Positions 1 through 8,902 of a DNA stretch of 64,000 nt are shown here, in pieces. The stretch is from contig NZ_JAKVIL010000001.1 in the NCBI RefSeq assembly GCF_022601675.1, forward strand, positions 124,001 through 188,000, written 5' to 3'. The number at the start of each line of letters is the position of its first letter. Positions within the stretch are counted from its first letter, which is position 1. The notes under the pieces are model-generated. The model was not told where the DNA came from and searched no databases. It was given only the letters and a program-made list of their open reading frames with translations. The position numbers and the translations under genes were made by a program. Source of the stretch: Ancylobacter gelatini. GTDB taxonomy: Bacteria; Pseudomonadota; Alphaproteobacteria; Rhizobiales; Xanthobacteraceae.

Positions 1-715
1 CCGTGCCGAGCAGCCAGCGCGGGTGCAGCGCGCTGTCGAGCGCGACCTTGGGCGTGATGCGCAGGGGCATGCTGAAGCCGCTGCGGGTGTTGTTCTCGCG
101 ATTGCCGGGAACCGGCGTGTCGGCCGTGACCACCAGCGTGCCGAAGCCGGCCGCGGCCACGCGGTCGATCATCGCGTCGATGCGCGGCTGGTGGCCGGCG
201 AGATAGGCCTGGAACCAGGCATCGGGGTTCTCGCGGTGGACCTCTTCCAGCTTGATCAGCGAAGAGGCGCTCAGAATCATCGGCACCTGCGTCGCGCGGG
301 CAGCCGAAGCCAGCTCGATATCGGCGCGATAGGCCACCATGGCGGCACCGCCCAGGGGCGCGATGCCGAACGGGCTGGCGTAGGAGGTGCCGAACAGGTC
401 GCGCGTCTGCTGGCGGCCGGCGACGTCCATCAGCGTGCGCGGCACCAGCGCGAGATCGGCATAGGCCTGCCGCGCCTGCCGGACGCCGGAGCCGGTCTCG
501 ACCGCGCCGGACACATAGCCGTAGATCATGCGCGGCAGCATGCGCCGCGCCGCCTTTTCGAAATCGTCGAGCGCCAGATAGTTGCGGAACCGGCGCGGCA
601 CGCTCGGCGCCGCCGGGCGCACCGCGGCCTGGATGGGCGGCGCCTGGACAGGTGCGGCCTCGGCGGCGCTCTCCCGCGCCTCGGGCGGCAGCGACATGGA
701 ACCTGCGTCGCTCAT
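1..715 (-). CDS. FMN-dependent alpha-hydroxy-acid dehydrogenase (LldD/glycolate oxidase family), N-terminal part
   Basis: The reverse strand from 715 reads MSDAGSMSLPPEARES and stays open to the window edge (about 238 codons), so the C-terminal part lies outside. After a roughly 40-residue Pro/Ala-rich leader comes the start of the FMN-dependent TIM-barrel fold: FRNYLALDDFEKAARRMLP, then YGYVSGAVETG, FGIAPLGGAAM, an ILSASS segment and LVVTADTPVPGNRENN. These are hallmarks of the L-lactate dehydrogenase/glycolate oxidase/mandelate dehydrogenase family, which oxidises 2-hydroxy acids to 2-oxo acids. The active-site His and Arg lie in the missing part. A stop two codons upstream leaves only ATG 715 or GTG 718 as starts. 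Substrate is undetermined. It diverges from the sugar ABC operon across a 632-bp AT-rich gap and could share its control. Confidence 0.85.
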   Translation of the reverse strand, partial: MSDAGSMSLPPEARESAAEAAPVQAPPIQAAVRPAAPSVPRRFRNYLALDDFEKAARRMLPRMIYGYVSGAVETGSGVRQARQAYADLALVPRTLMDVAGRQQTRDLFGTSYASPFGIAPLGGAAMVAYRADIELASAARATQVPMILSASSLIKLEEVHRENPDAWFQAYLAGHQPRIDAMIDRVAAAGFGTLVVTADTPVPGNRENNTRSGFSMPLRITPKVALDSALHPRWLLGT

Positions 716-1347
716 CACTCAAGCCCCGTCGACGTTGTACGCAAGTGATGATTGAAGTTTAGCATGATATCGCAACTACATAATTTGTTGTGATTCTTGT
801 TCTTCTGAAGTTTTCCAAAAGAAAATCACATTCGGCTCGACGAGAGCAGCCAAGGCGTCTCGTTGGCCTCGTTGTGGAAGATGTACATAGCTCGCACAGC
901 TTAATCGCCCTGTCAATGCCGTCAAACATGGGCGGTTTCGGTCATCAACATACTGAAAAATAACAATATATATGATTTCAGTTATGATGTAGAAATTACA
1001 TAACAATCGAGTTTCAGGGGTGCGTTCTGGCCGTGACGGGGTGCGGTGAGGCGAGGAAGGTGGTGGTGCGGCGGATCGATGCTGCCGTCTGGTGGGCTGT
1101 TCGCGGTCGATTATGGGTAATTTTGGTATACGTAATATGGAAAGGGTCGAACAAATACATGGAGTAGCGGCAATGTTCGGGGCGGTTGCCGGGTATTGTA
1201 AAATTTACACGCTAAAATAATATCTAAGTTATTGATTTATAAGCATAATAAAATGAATTGCCGCACTTGACGGATGGAATTTGACTGAAATAATGTAAGC
1301 GTAATCACAAAAAAGGGTGCTCGTCGCCCACATTCAGGGAGAAGACA
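716..1347. promoter_or_regulatory. AT-rich divergent intergenic region with palindromes
   Basis: This 632-bp stretch is far more AT-rich than its surroundings and separates the divergent hydroxy-acid dehydrogenase and sugar ABC genes. I see no convincing gene. It holds several symmetric elements: a gapped inverted repeat GTTATG/CATAAC at 981-1004, a half-symmetric TTTTGGTATACGTAATA at 1121-1137 that resembles a FadR/UxuR-type GntR operator, a perfect TGTAAA-A-TTTACA at 1197-1209, and TGTAAGCGTAATCA at 1294-1307 with one strong LacI-type half-site (TGTAAGCG). Promoters for both directions must lie here, but no single -35/-10 pair stands out. Confidence 0.6.
1197..1209. promoter_or_regulatory. 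Candidate operator palindrome TGTAAAATTTACA
   Basis: Two perfect 6-base arms, TGTAAA and TTTACA, flank a single A, about 140 bp upstream of the binding-protein start. LacI-family operators are typically TGTAA-type palindromes, usually with a central CG that is absent here. The LacI regulator of this operon (gene at 6505) is the obvious candidate partner, but the assignment is inference. Confidence 0.4.
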
Positions 1348-2652
1348 ATGAAGGGCTGGACAGCGCATCTCCGCGCGTTCGTGGCTGCCGGGGCAATGGG
1401 TGTCAGCGCACTCATGGCGTCGAGCGCGGCCTCGGCGGTCGAGATCAAGATCGGCTACATGAAGCATCCGATTCAGGAGGCTTCCATCGCCATCATGGAG
1501 AAATGGGCCGCCAAGAACGGCGTGACCATCATCAAGATCCCGATGGCCTACGAGATCTTCATGGAGAAGGTCACGGCCACCCTGACCTCGGGCGGCGACC
1601 AGTACGACATCATCTGGCACAATGACGACTGGGGGCAGCTCTGGAAGAACTGGCTGACGCCGACCAATGACGTACCCGGCATGGACACCGTGCTGAAGCA
1701 GACCGTCGACGTCGCGTTCCTCAACACCGACGGCAAGCCGACCGTGGTGCCGATGGCCCACACCTTCGGCGTGTTCTACTACCGCACCGACCTCATCGAC
1801 GAGGCGCACCTGCCTAAGACCTGGGACGAGCTTTCCACCATCTCCCAGAAGCTGCAGCAGGAGGAAAAGGTGAAGTGGGGCTTCGTCGGCTCCATGGCGA
1901 TGAACCACAGCTGGTTCAGCTGGTTCTGGGCCAACTGGACGAATAATTGCGACGTGCTCGCCCCCGCTTACGAGCGCGACAACAAGGTGCTGGCCGCCAA
2001 TGGCTGGAAGCCGATGATCGCGGACAAGTGCTCGCAGCAGGTGGTCGAATATTGGTGGGATGCCATCAACAAGACCAAGATCAGCCCGCCGGCGATGATC
2101 TCCTACACCCGCAACGACGCCAACGCGATCTTCCAGGCCGGTGATGCCGCGTTCACCGTGGCCGACCTGACCCTTTACGGCCAGTTCAACGACCCCAAGA
2201 AGTCCAAGGTCGCCGGCAAGATCAATATCGGCTTCCTCCCGCTTGGTCCGTCCCGCACGGAGCCGGTGGCCTGGAACGACATCTGGGGCTGGGCCATCCC
2301 GAAGGGCGTGCCCGCCGAGCGCAAGGAGGCCGCCAAGAAGATGCTCGGCGCCATGCTGCTCGACAAGGAAGGCCAGATCGACCTGTGGAAGGCGACCGGT
2401 GGTCCGCCCCCGAACACCGAAGTGTGGAAGACGCTGGCCGAGACCGACCCGCTGTTCCGCCGCGCCGACGAAGTGGTCTTCAAGGTCATGAAGGTCATTG
2501 CCGGCGGCTACTACACCCCGGAATGGCCGGCGATCCACAAGGCCTACAATGACGGCGTCGTCGGGGCCCTGAACGGCTCCCGCGAGGATATCCCGAAGAA
2601 GCTGGAAGCGGCCGCACCCGCCATCCATGCCGCCGCGGCCCGTACGAACTGA
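1348..2652 (+). CDS. Sugar-type ABC transporter substrate-binding protein
   Basis: 434-residue periplasmic binding protein of the extracellular solute-binding family 1 type (carbohydrate uptake). Residues 1-30 are a clear Sec signal peptide with cleavage likely after ASSAASA. The mature part starts VEIKIGYMKHP and contains the lobe-1 features YDIIWHNDDWGQLW and VVPMAHTFGVFYYRTDL and a Trp-rich ligand region (WFSWFWANWTNN). GGGAGAAG lies just upstream of the ATG. It is the first gene of the operon and is followed by two permeases and an ATPase. The ligand cannot be read from sequence; the downstream uronate dehydrogenase and lactonase suggest a hexuronate or a uronate-containing oligosaccharide. 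Confidence 0.9.
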   Translation: MKGWTAHLRAFVAAGAMGVSALMASSAASAVEIKIGYMKHPIQEASIAIMEKWAAKNGVTIIKIPMAYEIFMEKVTATLTSGGDQYDIIWHNDDWGQLWKNWLTPTNDVPGMDTVLKQTVDVAFLNTDGKPTVVPMAHTFGVFYYRTDLIDEAHLPKTWDELSTISQKLQQEEKVKWGFVGSMAMNHSWFSWFWANWTNNCDVLAPAYERDNKVLAANGWKPMIADKCSQQVVEYWWDAINKTKISPPAMISYTRNDANAIFQAGDAAFTVADLTLYGQFNDPKKSKVAGKINIGFLPLGPSRTEPVAWNDIWGWAIPKGVPAERKEAAKKMLGAMLLDKEGQIDLWKATGGPPPNTEVWKTLAETDPLFRRADEVVFKVMKVIAGGYYTPEWPAIHKAYNDGVVGALNGSREDIPKKLEAAAPAIHAAAARTN

Positions 2653-2673
2653 CCCTCCTCGAGGCCCAAACTG

Positions 2674-2699
2674 GGCGGAAGCCGCGAATGGCTTCCGCC
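2674..2699 (+). promoter_or_regulatory. Intercistronic stem-loop between binding protein and permease
   Basis: A perfect 10-bp inverted repeat (GGCGGAAGCC / GGCTTCCGCC, 6-nt loop) lies between the binding-protein stop and the permease start. It has no U-run, so it is probably not a terminator. In sugar ABC operons such hairpins commonly protect the upstream binding-protein mRNA and keep permease expression lower. The loop contains the upstream ATG candidate at 2688, which argues that the permease starts at 2727. Confidence 0.6.
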
Positions 2700-2726
2700 T
2701 CCCTTTCCGCGCAGGGACAGCAACAT

Positions 2727-3623
2727 ATGAGACGCCTTGCCTCGTACTTCGGTGAGAAGGAGCGCTTCATGCTGGCGCTCATCGCGCCGGCCGCCGTCAC
2801 CATGGCCCTGTTCCAGGTTGTGCCCATCATTCTGGGTGCCAACGCCTCGTTCCGGGACTGGACGCTCTACGACCCCAAGAAGACCTGGGTCGGCCTCAAG
2901 CACTATATCGAGGTCATCACCGACCCGGCGTTCTTCGGGCTTGCGATTCCCAATACGCTGCTGTTCCTCGTGCTCAGCGTCTCGCTGTCGCTGACCTTCG
3001 GGCTGGGGCTCGCGCTGCTGCTCAACCGCAGCTTCGTCGGCCAGTCGGTCGTGCGCACCATCGTCCTGCTGCCGCTGATGGTCGCCCCGGTGATCGCCTC
3101 GATCATGATGCGCTGGATGTTCAACGACCAGTTCGGCATCGTGAACGTGGTGCTGGAAGGCGTCGGCCTGCCGCCCGTGGCCTGGCTCGCCTATCGCTGG
3201 ACCACCATGATGGTGATCGTCCTTGCCGATGTCTGGCTGTGGACGCCCTGGTTCGCCGTTCTCCTGCTCGCCGGCCTGCAGAGCCTGCCCAAGGAGCCAT
3301 TCGAGGCGGCCGCCATCGACGCCGCCGGCCCGTGGCGCGTGTTCCGCTCGCTCACCCTGCCGATGCTGCGCCCGGTGATCGTGGTGTGCGTCGTCATCCG
3401 CTCGATCGACGCGTTCCGCGTGTTCGATCAGGTCTGGGTCATCTCCGGCGGCGGCCCGGCCCGCACCACCGAGATGTTCAGCATCTACGCCTATGTCGAA
3501 GCCTTCCAGCGCATGAATTTCGGCAAGGGTTCCGCGGCCGCGCTGGTTGGCGGCGCCGTGATCGTGGTCTTCGGCCTGGTGCTCTACCGGCTGCTCAACC
3601 GTGCCGTGGAGGTATCGAAATGA
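2727..3623 (+). CDS. Sugar ABC transporter permease (MalF/UgpA type)
   Basis: 298-residue inner-membrane permease of the carbohydrate uptake-1 family with six predicted helices, beginning MRRLASYFGEKERFM then a first helix LALIAPAAVTMALFQVVPII. The cytoplasmic coupling (EAA) loop is EAAAIDAAGPWRVFRSLTLP. An in-frame ATG at 2688 would add 13 residues (MASASLSAQGQQH), but it lies in the loop of a 10-bp hairpin; ATG 2727 has AGGGA upstream and gives the family's usual N-terminus. Its stop overlaps the next ATG (ATGA). It pairs with the following permease to form the channel driven by the downstream ATPase. Confidence 0.9.
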   Translation: MRRLASYFGEKERFMLALIAPAAVTMALFQVVPIILGANASFRDWTLYDPKKTWVGLKHYIEVITDPAFFGLAIPNTLLFLVLSVSLSLTFGLGLALLLNRSFVGQSVVRTIVLLPLMVAPVIASIMMRWMFNDQFGIVNVVLEGVGLPPVAWLAYRWTTMMVIVLADVWLWTPWFAVLLLAGLQSLPKEPFEAAAIDAAGPWRVFRSLTLPMLRPVIVVCVVIRSIDAFRVFDQVWVISGGGPARTTEMFSIYAYVEAFQRMNFGKGSAAALVGGAVIVVFGLVLYRLLNRAVEVSK

Positions 3624-4489
3624 CTGTCGCCACCCTCGACACACGAACCCCCATGCCCCACAAATCCGAGCGCGGCTTCTTCAGCCTGATGGCACCGGGC
3701 GCGCGCCGGGCCTTCTTCTACCTCTTCGTCATCGGCGTCGGCTTCATCATCGCCTTCCCGGTGCTGTGGCTGGTCCTGACCTCGCTGCGCCCGGCCTCCG
3801 GCATGTTCTACGTGCACCGCGGCACGGAGTTCACCCTCGACAACTTCTTTGAGGTTTTCGAGAACCGCATCGTGATCAAGGCCTATATCAACAGCGCAAT
3901 CATCGCCACGCTGGCGACCGTGCTCTCGCTCGGCATCACCGTGACCTCGGGCTACATGCTCTCGCGTTTCCGCGGTCCGATCGCCAGCGGCTGGTTCTCG
4001 ATCATCTATGTGTTCCGCTGCGTTCCCTACATCTCCTGGGTGCTGCCGCTGTACATCCTGACGCAGAATCTGGGTGTCTACGACACCTATCTCGGCCTGC
4101 TGCTGCCCCACATCGCCGTACATATCTGCTTCTTCTCGTGGCTGATGAAGGGCTTCTTCGACGGCATCGACCCGTCGATGGAATATGCGGCGCTGATCGA
4201 TGGCTGCACCCGCTGGGGCGCTTTCGTCCGGGTGGCGCTGCCCTCCGCCGTGCCGGGACTCGCGGCGCTCGCCGTGCTGTGCTGGCTGTGGACCTGGAAC
4301 GAGTTCCTGTTCGCGCTGCTGCTCACCAGCCACCAGACCCCGGTGCTCACCGTGGTGATGGCGCAGTTCGTCCACGAACTCGGCATCGAGTGGAACCTCA
4401 TGAGCGCCACCGCCGTCATGGCGCTTGGCCCGGCCCTGCTCATCACCTTCTTCGGCCAGAAATACGTCATCACCGGCCTGAAGATCTGA
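3620..4489 (+). CDS. Sugar ABC transporter permease (MalG/UgpE type)
   Basis: 289-residue second membrane subunit of the importer. The ATG overlaps the preceding stop by 4 bp and is preceded by GGAGG (GTGGAGGTATCGAA). Six hydrophobic segments are visible, starting with FFYLFVIGVGFIIAFPVLWLV after about 30 cytoplasmic residues. The coupling loop reads EYAALIDGCTRWGAFVRVALP, matching the EAA---G motif that docks on the ATPase, and the C-terminus ends QKYVITGLKI as is common for MalG-like subunits. Tight translational coupling indicates stoichiometric expression with the partner permease. Confidence 0.92.
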   Translation: MTVATLDTRTPMPHKSERGFFSLMAPGARRAFFYLFVIGVGFIIAFPVLWLVLTSLRPASGMFYVHRGTEFTLDNFFEVFENRIVIKAYINSAIIATLATVLSLGITVTSGYMLSRFRGPIASGWFSIIYVFRCVPYISWVLPLYILTQNLGVYDTYLGLLLPHIAVHICFFSWLMKGFFDGIDPSMEYAALIDGCTRWGAFVRVALPSAVPGLAALAVLCWLWTWNEFLFALLLTSHQTPVLTVVMAQFVHELGIEWNLMSATAVMALGPALLITFFGQKYVITGLKI

Positions 4490-4525
4490 TCACGCGCACC
4501 TCGTTGCGAATTCTGGAGTTTTCCG

Positions 4526-5635
<1,110 letters not shown>

Positions 5636-5655
5636 GGATGCAGGGGAGTTCGCGT

Positions 5656-6465
5656 ATGCGCGTATTGATGACGGGGGCCGGCGGTCTCATCGGCAAGGAG
5701 GCGCGGAGCCAGCTTGCCGGCCGATATCCGCTGCTGCGCCTCACCGACATGGTGGATGTCTCGCCGGCCGGGCCGGGCGAGGAGTGCGTCACCGCCGACA
5801 TCTGCGATCTGGCGGCGATGGAACAGGCGATGCAGGGCATTGACTGCGTGGTGCATCTCGCCGGCATGTCGGTGGAGCCGGAAAGCAATGCCTGGGAACA
5901 GGTGCTGCCGGCGAACATCGTCGGCACCTACAATGTCTTCGAGGCCGCGCGGCGCGCCGGCGTGCGCCGGGTGGTCTATGCCTCCAGCCACCACGCGGTC
6001 GGCTATCATCGCCGCGCCCACGTTCTTGATGGATCGGCCCTCCCGCGGCCGGACAGCTTTTACGGCGTCAGCAAGGTGGCCGGCGAGGCGCTCGGGCGGC
6101 TCTATGCCGACAAATACGGGCTGAGCGTGGTCAGCCTGCGCATCGGCGCCTATCGGCCCAAGCCCATGGATGTTCGGCACCTGTCGGTGTGGATCAGCCC
6201 GCGCGACATGGTGGAATTGCTGCGCTGCTCGATCGAGGCGCCGCTGCTGCATTATGTCGTCGCCTATGGCATGTCCGCCAATACGCGCTCGATCTGGGAC
6301 AACCGCGACGCGGCTGTTCTCGGCTATCGCGGGCGCGACAATGCCGAGGACTACGCCGAAGAGGTGCTGACCAGCGGGGCCCCGGAACTGGAAGGGGCCA
6401 AGCCGTTCCACGGCGGGTGGTATTGCGGCTGGGACCTCGGCGGGCACGGTCTGTTCATCGATTGA
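5656..6465 (+). CDS. udh: Uronate dehydrogenase-like NAD-dependent sugar-acid oxidoreductase
   Basis: 269-residue short-chain extended (epimerase-type) dehydrogenase. TGAGGLIG at residues 6-13 binds NAD, and the catalytic Tyr136/Lys140 pair sits in YGVSK with the preceding Ser in YASSHH. Segments PGEECV, HLAGMSVEP, NIVGTYNVFEAAR, LRIGAYRPKPMDVRHLSVW and GMSANTRSIWDN closely track Agrobacterium uronate dehydrogenase as I remember it, rather than UDP-sugar epimerases. That enzyme oxidises D-galacturonate or D-glucuronate at C1 to the aldaro-lactone in the cytosol. AGGGGAG at 5642-5648 sits 7 nt before ATG 5656, so I prefer it over the ATG at 5638. Lying between the importer and the lactonase, it forms a pathway with both. 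Confidence 0.8.
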   Translation: MRVLMTGAGGLIGKEARSQLAGRYPLLRLTDMVDVSPAGPGEECVTADICDLAAMEQAMQGIDCVVHLAGMSVEPESNAWEQVLPANIVGTYNVFEAARRAGVRRVVYASSHHAVGYHRRAHVLDGSALPRPDSFYGVSKVAGEALGRLYADKYGLSVVSLRIGAYRPKPMDVRHLSVWISPRDMVELLRCSIEAPLLHYVVAYGMSANTRSIWDNRDAAVLGYRGRDNAEDYAEEVLTSGAPELEGAKPFHGGWYCGWDLGGHGLFID

Positions 6466-6504
6466 CACGGCTTCCGCGCTTCCTCCAAGGTCGACGCGAA
6501 ATTC

Positions 6505-7548
6505 ATGGGGGAACCTCGATTGCGGCCCAAGCGTACGCCTTCAGGTCGAGTTCGCGTGGAGGACATTGCGCGGGCGGTCGGTGTCTCGGGCGCCACGGTT
6601 TCGCGTGCGCTGAACGGCACCGGCCCGGTCGCTCCCGAGGTCAAGAGCAGCATCGAGGCGGCGGCGGCGCGGCTTGGCTACGTGCCGCAGGGCGGTGCCC
6701 GGGCGGGGCTGTCGCGCCAGCTCCCGGTGATCGGGGCGATCATCCCGCATCTGGAGAACCCCAATTTCGCCGCGGGCGCGGAGGCGATGCAGAACCGCCT
6801 GCGCGAGTCGGGTTATGGTTTCGTGCTCGCCAGCAGCGGCTATGACCGCAAGAACGAGCTGGAAAAGGTGATGGCGCTGGTCGCACATGGCGCGCTCGGC
6901 ATGATGCTGGTCGGTGCCGAGCACGACCCGGAGACCATCCAGTTTCTCAAGCAGCGCAACATTCCCTTCGTCGTCACCTGGGTGCTGTCGACGGAAGTGC
7001 CGAGCGTCGGCTTCGACAATGTGGAGGCGGCGGGGCGGATCGCCACCCATCTCCTCGACCTCGGCCATACACGGATCGGCGCCATCGCCGGCATCACCCG
7101 CGACAATGACCGCGCGCGCGGTCGCCTCGAAGGCATGCGCCGCGTGCTGGCGGATCGCGGGCTGACACTGGGCCAGGAGGCGCTCATAGAGCGCCCGTAC
7201 CGCATCGTCGAGGGACAGCTCGCGTTGCGCGCGCTGCTGGGCACGCCCAACCCGCCGACGGCGGTCTATTGCGGCAACGACATGCTGGCCTTCGGCGCGC
7301 TCATCGAATGCGCGCGGCAGGGCATTCGCGTGCCGCAGGACATCTCGATCGCCGGCTTCGACGATCTCGACTTCGCCTCGCAGATCCGGCCGGCGCTGAC
7401 CACGCTGCATGTTCCGGCACGGGAAATCGGCATCCGCACCGCCGAATATCTGCTGGCACGGCTGGCGGGCGAACCGGCGCCGCCGACCATCGAAATTCCC
7501 GTCGGCCTGATGGTGCGCGACACGACCGCGCCGCCGCGCAAGGGCTGA
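6505..7548 (+). CDS. LacI-family transcriptional regulator
   Basis: 347-residue regulator. After a basic leader (LRPKRTPSGR) the LacI helix-turn-helix reads VRVEDIARAVGVSGATVSRALNG, followed by the hinge helix (SSIEAAAARLGYVPQ). From about residue 70 (QLPVIGAIIPHLENPNF) a periplasmic-binding-protein-like effector domain follows, with AVYCGNDMLAFGALIEC and SIAGFDDLDFASQIRPALTTL near the dimer and effector sites. It is transcribed with the transporter/udh operon and most likely represses it until a sugar acid or its product binds. Candidate operators lie at 1197-1209 and 1294-1307. Confidence 0.9.
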   Translation: MGEPRLRPKRTPSGRVRVEDIARAVGVSGATVSRALNGTGPVAPEVKSSIEAAAARLGYVPQGGARAGLSRQLPVIGAIIPHLENPNFAAGAEAMQNRLRESGYGFVLASSGYDRKNELEKVMALVAHGALGMMLVGAEHDPETIQFLKQRNIPFVVTWVLSTEVPSVGFDNVEAAGRIATHLLDLGHTRIGAIAGITRDNDRARGRLEGMRRVLADRGLTLGQEALIERPYRIVEGQLALRALLGTPNPPTAVYCGNDMLAFGALIECARQGIRVPQDISIAGFDDLDFASQIRPALTTLHVPAREIGIRTAEYLLARLAGEPAPPTIEIPVGLMVRDTTAPPRKG

Positions 7549-7577
7549 TCCATCCTTCCTACCGGGTGACCTCTTCC

Positions 7578-8492
7578 ATGTATGCACCGCCTCCCGTCGT
7601 CGAGACCGAAATCTTTGCGCGCGTCCCCGAGCATTTCCGCATTCACGGCCGCAGCTCGAAATGGGCGCAGGTCCAGCGCGGCGGCCGGCCGACGCCGGTG
7701 TTCCTCGAAGGCCCGTCCTTCGACCGGGCCGGCAATCTCTATGTCGTGGATGTCGCGTGGGGCCGCATTTTCCGCATCTCGCCGGCCGGCGAATTCACGC
7801 TGGTCATCGAGTATGACGGCGAGCCGAACGGGCTGAAGATCCACCGCGACGGGCGCATCTTCGTGGCCGATTTCCGCCACGGCATCCTGCTGCTCGACCC
7901 CGAGCGCGGCGCGGTCGAGCCGGTGGTGCAGGCCTCCGAGTTCGGGCCGTTCAAGGGAGTGAACGACCTGTTCTTCGCATCCAATGGCGATCTCTATTTC
8001 ACCGATCAGGGCCTGACCGGCTTTCAGGACCCGAGCGGCCGGCTCTATCGGCTCAAGGCCGATGGGCGACTCGACATGCTGGTGCAGGGCATTCCCAGCC
8101 CGAACGGGCTCGTGCTCAATCTCGACGAGGACATCGTGTTCGTGAACGTCACCCGCGACAATGCGGTGTGGCGGGTGCCGATGAACCAGGCCGGCGCGGC
8201 GTTCAAGGTCGGCGCCTATATCCGGCTTTCGGGCGGAAACGGTCCCGATGGCCTCGCCATCGACGAGACCGGCGGCCTCGCCATCGCCCATCTTGGCCTC
8301 GGCAGCGTCTGGATCGTCAACGCGATTGGGGAGCCGGTGGCGCGGGTGAAATCCTGCGCGGGTCTCGCCACCACGAATCTGGCTTATGGCGGCGATGATC
8401 TGCGCTCGCTCTACATCACCGAATCCGAAACCGGGCAGATCCTGAAGGCGAGGGTACCCACGCCCGGACGCCTGATGTATTCGCATAGCTGA
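7578..8492 (+). CDS. SMP-30/gluconolactonase-family lactonase
   Basis: 304-residue six-bladed beta-propeller of the SMP-30/gluconolactonase (LRE) family. The metal-site pattern is present: Glu44 in FLEGPSFDRAGNLYVVD, Asn in SPNGLVLN and Asp in NGPDGLAIDE. Such enzymes hydrolyse sugar-acid lactones. Placed directly after uronate dehydrogenase and its regulator, the likely role (inference) is hydrolysis of the galactaro- or glucaro-lactone made by Udh to the open aldarate. No signal peptide, so cytosolic. ATG 7578 begins MYAPPPVVETEIF and lies 29 bp after the regulator stop. Confidence 0.85.
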   Translation: MYAPPPVVETEIFARVPEHFRIHGRSSKWAQVQRGGRPTPVFLEGPSFDRAGNLYVVDVAWGRIFRISPAGEFTLVIEYDGEPNGLKIHRDGRIFVADFRHGILLLDPERGAVEPVVQASEFGPFKGVNDLFFASNGDLYFTDQGLTGFQDPSGRLYRLKADGRLDMLVQGIPSPNGLVLNLDEDIVFVNVTRDNAVWRVPMNQAGAAFKVGAYIRLSGGNGPDGLAIDETGGLAIAHLGLGSVWIVNAIGEPVARVKSCAGLATTNLAYGGDDLRSLYITESETGQILKARVPTPGRLMYSHS

Positions 8493-8535
8493 ACAGGCGC
8501 GGGGCATGCGCCCGCCGCGACAGGAGCGAGAGACG

Positions 8536-8835
8536 ATGGTTATCGAGATTGCCGAGATCGAGGTGAAGCCGGGTGCGGAAGCGGCGCTGGAGGCCGCGGT
8601 AACGGAAGCGGCACCGCTGTTCAAGCGGGCGAAGGGCTGCCTCAGCCTGAAGCTGGAGCGCGGCATCGAGCGGCCTTCCATCTACCGGCTCGTGGTCGGC
8701 TGGGAGACCGTCGAGGACCACATGGTGCATTTCCGCGAATCGGCGGACTTCCAGGAGTGGCGGCGGCTCGCCGGCCCCCATTTCGCCGCGCCGCCGCGCA
8801 TGGAGCACGTCGCGGTGGCGGTCGAGGGGTTCTGA
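8536..8835 (+). CDS. ABM-fold (antibiotic biosynthesis monooxygenase/YgiN-like) small protein
   Basis: 99-residue ferredoxin-like-fold protein: VIEIAEIEVKPGAEAALEAA, then LFKRAKGCLSLKLERGIE and a C-terminal HFRESADFQEWRRLAGPHF that fits the ABM/YgiN family (quinol monooxygenases, LsrG-like isomerases, stress dimers). AGGAGCGAG lies 6 nt before ATG 8536; an in-frame ATG at 8506 has no such site. It closes the uronate operon, 43 bp after the lactonase stop. Family members include small-metabolite isomerases and monooxygenases, so a supporting step in the pathway is possible but unproven. Confidence 0.8.
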   Translation: MVIEIAEIEVKPGAEAALEAAVTEAAPLFKRAKGCLSLKLERGIERPSIYRLVVGWETVEDHMVHFRESADFQEWRRLAGPHFAAPPRMEHVAVAVEGF

Positions 8836-8902
8836 CGCCGAGCCCAGCCGCCGCCGCGCCGGGCGATCCCGGAACGCCGGCGGCCCTTCGGCGCGACGGC
8901 CC

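Noticed and set aside
23-748. Plus-strand open frame at the window start
   Set aside because: The opposite strand encodes a clear FMN-dependent dehydrogenase N-terminus; the plus frame is an Arg/His-rich shadow.
776-1006. 76-codon minus-strand frame in the AT-rich gap
   Set aside because: No ribosome site, no resemblance to a known protein, and the region is better explained as regulatory DNA.
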